The notes beneath the pieces are model-generated. The model was not told where the DNA came from. It ran no database searches and saw only the letters and a program-made list of their open reading frames with translations. A stretch of 64,000 bases of DNA from Schizochytrium sp. TIO01. Lineage: Eukaryota; Sar; Bigyra; Thraustochytrida; Thraustochytriidae. Shown here piece after piece: positions 62,310-64,000 of the stretch (positions are counted from its first letter, which is position 1; the number at the start of each line of letters is the position of its first letter). The position numbers and the translations under genes were made by a program. The stretch covers positions 6,158,668 through 6,222,667 of the forward strand of contig SMSO01000032.1 of the NCBI GenBank assembly GCA_004764695.1. The letters run 5' to 3'.

Positions 62310-64000
62310 GCCGCCTCAGCGCGCTGTCTTTCCTAGTACAGGCGGCTCTAATGTGCAGTGCCCTAAAGAGAGCGCCTTTAGAAAGTGCCTCAGAAAGCTT
62401 GAACCGACGAAAAAGGGAGCGAAGAAAACACCTCTCCAAGATGAAGGATGCTCAGGAAAGAGACGCCTCTCTCCCTGGAACCGGCCTTTCTCAGCAAGGT
62501 CTCTGCGCGAGTACCGACGCCTCCCCCGGCTAGCTTGGCGTTGCGAACTCAATGCAGAGATGCTGGTCTATGTCCAGCTTGATGTTCTTTCCGAGCATGT
62601 GCATTGTCTCTGGAAATTGGGTAAATCATATTCTTCCCAATTCTATTCCACAACTACGATGACATAATATATCCTATATATGACGTAGTATGTCCTATTG
62701 CCAAGGCGAAAGCTCTAAAAGAGAGTCTCTTACATAGACCCTATAATAAACCTTATATACTTAACATGGTTGCGCACGTGCTCTTTCTTTCCTTTCATTT
62801 GTCATTACTTTTCTCTTTTCTATTTCTTTCTGCTTTAGTGTTAGAAAAGTGATTAAGACTGTTAGTAGTCTCAATCAGCTCTTGAGGACAGAAAACTTGG
62901 CAACGAACTAGCTCCATTCTCTTGGATTGCATCTCCAAGACTTGCGAGTCATAAGCGCTGAAGCTTTAGACATGCCGAGGAAGTTGGTATTTGCGTATAT
63001 GCAAGTGGCGTTTAGTTATTCGTGGTTTGTTTGGCGCAGAGGGCTGGGGCGCTTCTAGGGTTGGTGGGCACTTTGGCAAATAAAAGAAGGGCATACAGGC
63101 GCGTGCGGGTACAGAGTGACCAGGAAACTCGTAGGGTATTTTCTATGTATATGTATAGCAGGTAGCATGTACCTGTAAGCCTTCCGTGATGAGGATGCAT
63201 GAGGGGTTTCCATAAGCTAACATGTTCTGTGTCAAAGGAGATGTTGACATTGGTGAGTGCATATATAGTTTAAGAGATGTCACAAAGTCCTGCTTTCAGA
63301 CGACAAGGAGGCGAGAATTTCACTTTTGAACTAGTTTCAATACAGTATTTTCTGGTGTTTAGGACAGAATAGAAGTTGTTCGTGGGCGTTTCAGGCAAAT
63401 GGTCACATTGCAAAAGTAGAATAATCAGTTCAATGAAAATAAGGGGGTGTCATAAAATAGAGTACGTATGTGCTGGCTTGGATATTTGCTAGCTGGCCGG
63501 CAGGCGAGCTGATCATGAATAGGTAACAAACCCAGGCTGAGGCTGAGGGAGTGCGAGAGGCAGATTACTCTCGCTTTGTCGAGGTGGTCCGTTATAGTTT
63601 AATGGTTTGATTTGATTGATAATTTTTTCTTCCTTCTCTCAAAGTTGGGAGGGAGGCGCATTGTTGATGGATGAATAGATTGATTGAATAAATGATTCGA
63701 TAATGGAATCTGTCGGTAAGAAGTTATAAGATCTCCAGAAGCATACACAGCCTTTGAGGATCTTGATGTTTCATAATTTGCCAGCATCCTTATGCTCCGT
63801 GGGTTAGGACCATTTGCTTATGATCTTTGAGGAACTTTACTGCAGAATTTGTAAAGACCGAGGAATCAGATCCTTTTGTCAAGGTTGTGTTTCCTACGCT
63901 TTCGCATTGCTGTTGGATTGAGTTCCTTTAGCAATCTCAAAATAAGCCAGGCAGGTCGTGTTTGTAATCTATTGACGCATACAGGTTGCAAGAGTTGCAA
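62310..64000. other. upstream region of the cyclase gene and window end
   Basis: The first few hundred bases should be the promoter and 5' leader of the cyclase gene on the minus strand. A plus-strand frame of 135 codons starting at 62260 overlaps the cyclase start in antisense and has no domain or codon support. The rest is AT-rich with short TTGATTGAT-type stretches near 63606-63620 and 63680-63690. No gene is supported up to the window end. Confidence 0.55.

Overview
This window looks like nuclear DNA from a unicellular eukaryote, most plausibly a flagellate-forming stramenopile such as a thraustochytrid (labyrinthulomycete). That assignment is inference. It rests on very long uninterrupted reading frames with no visible introns, standard stop codons, protist/animal-type families (MABP1/WDR62, GUCD1, a receptor-type nucleotide cyclase, a four-repeat cyclic-nucleotide-gated channel), monocistronic genes on both strands, and long gene-free spacers full of microsatellites. 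There are no operons, no CRISPR array, no intact mobile element and no convincing tRNA.

Layout. 1-4.1 kb: AT-rich, gene-free. 4.1-11.9 kb (+): a 2,576-residue channel made of four fused six-helix repeats, each with its own cyclic-nucleotide-binding domain. 12.6-13.9 kb (-): an unrecognised 411-aa protein. 13.9-20.9 kb: spacer with many simple repeats and a possible 5S-like element. 20.9-22.1 kb (+): acetyl-CoA C-acetyltransferase (thiolase) with strongly biased codons. 22.1-25.5 kb: spacer. 25.5-27.1 kb (+): secreted/vacuolar serine carboxypeptidase (S10). 29.0-33.0 kb (+): MABP1/WDR62-type WD40 scaffold. 33.9-34.6 kb (-): GUCD1-family protein. 34.6-50.1 kb: a 15.5-kb stretch with no supportable gene. 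50.1-51.5 kb (+): unrecognised 448-aa protein. 52.9-53.2 kb (-): unrecognised 112-aa protein. 54.0-58.0 kb (+): large EF-hand protein with an N-myristoylation-type start. 58.5-62.3 kb (-): transmembrane class III nucleotide cyclase. 62.3-64 kb: spacer.

The most interesting reading is functional. The channel resembles the tetra-repeat K+ channel CNGK (tetraKCNG) known from sea urchin and fish sperm. The cyclase at the other end of the window carries a glutamate at the base-selecting position, which points to GTP rather than ATP. Together with the EF-hand protein they would provide the parts for a receptor cyclase -> cGMP -> K+ channel -> Ca2+ route like the one used in sperm chemotaxis, here perhaps in a zoospore. 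Residues were read directly from the sequence; the specificity, the pathway and the host assignment are inferred. No alignment, structure or database search was run.
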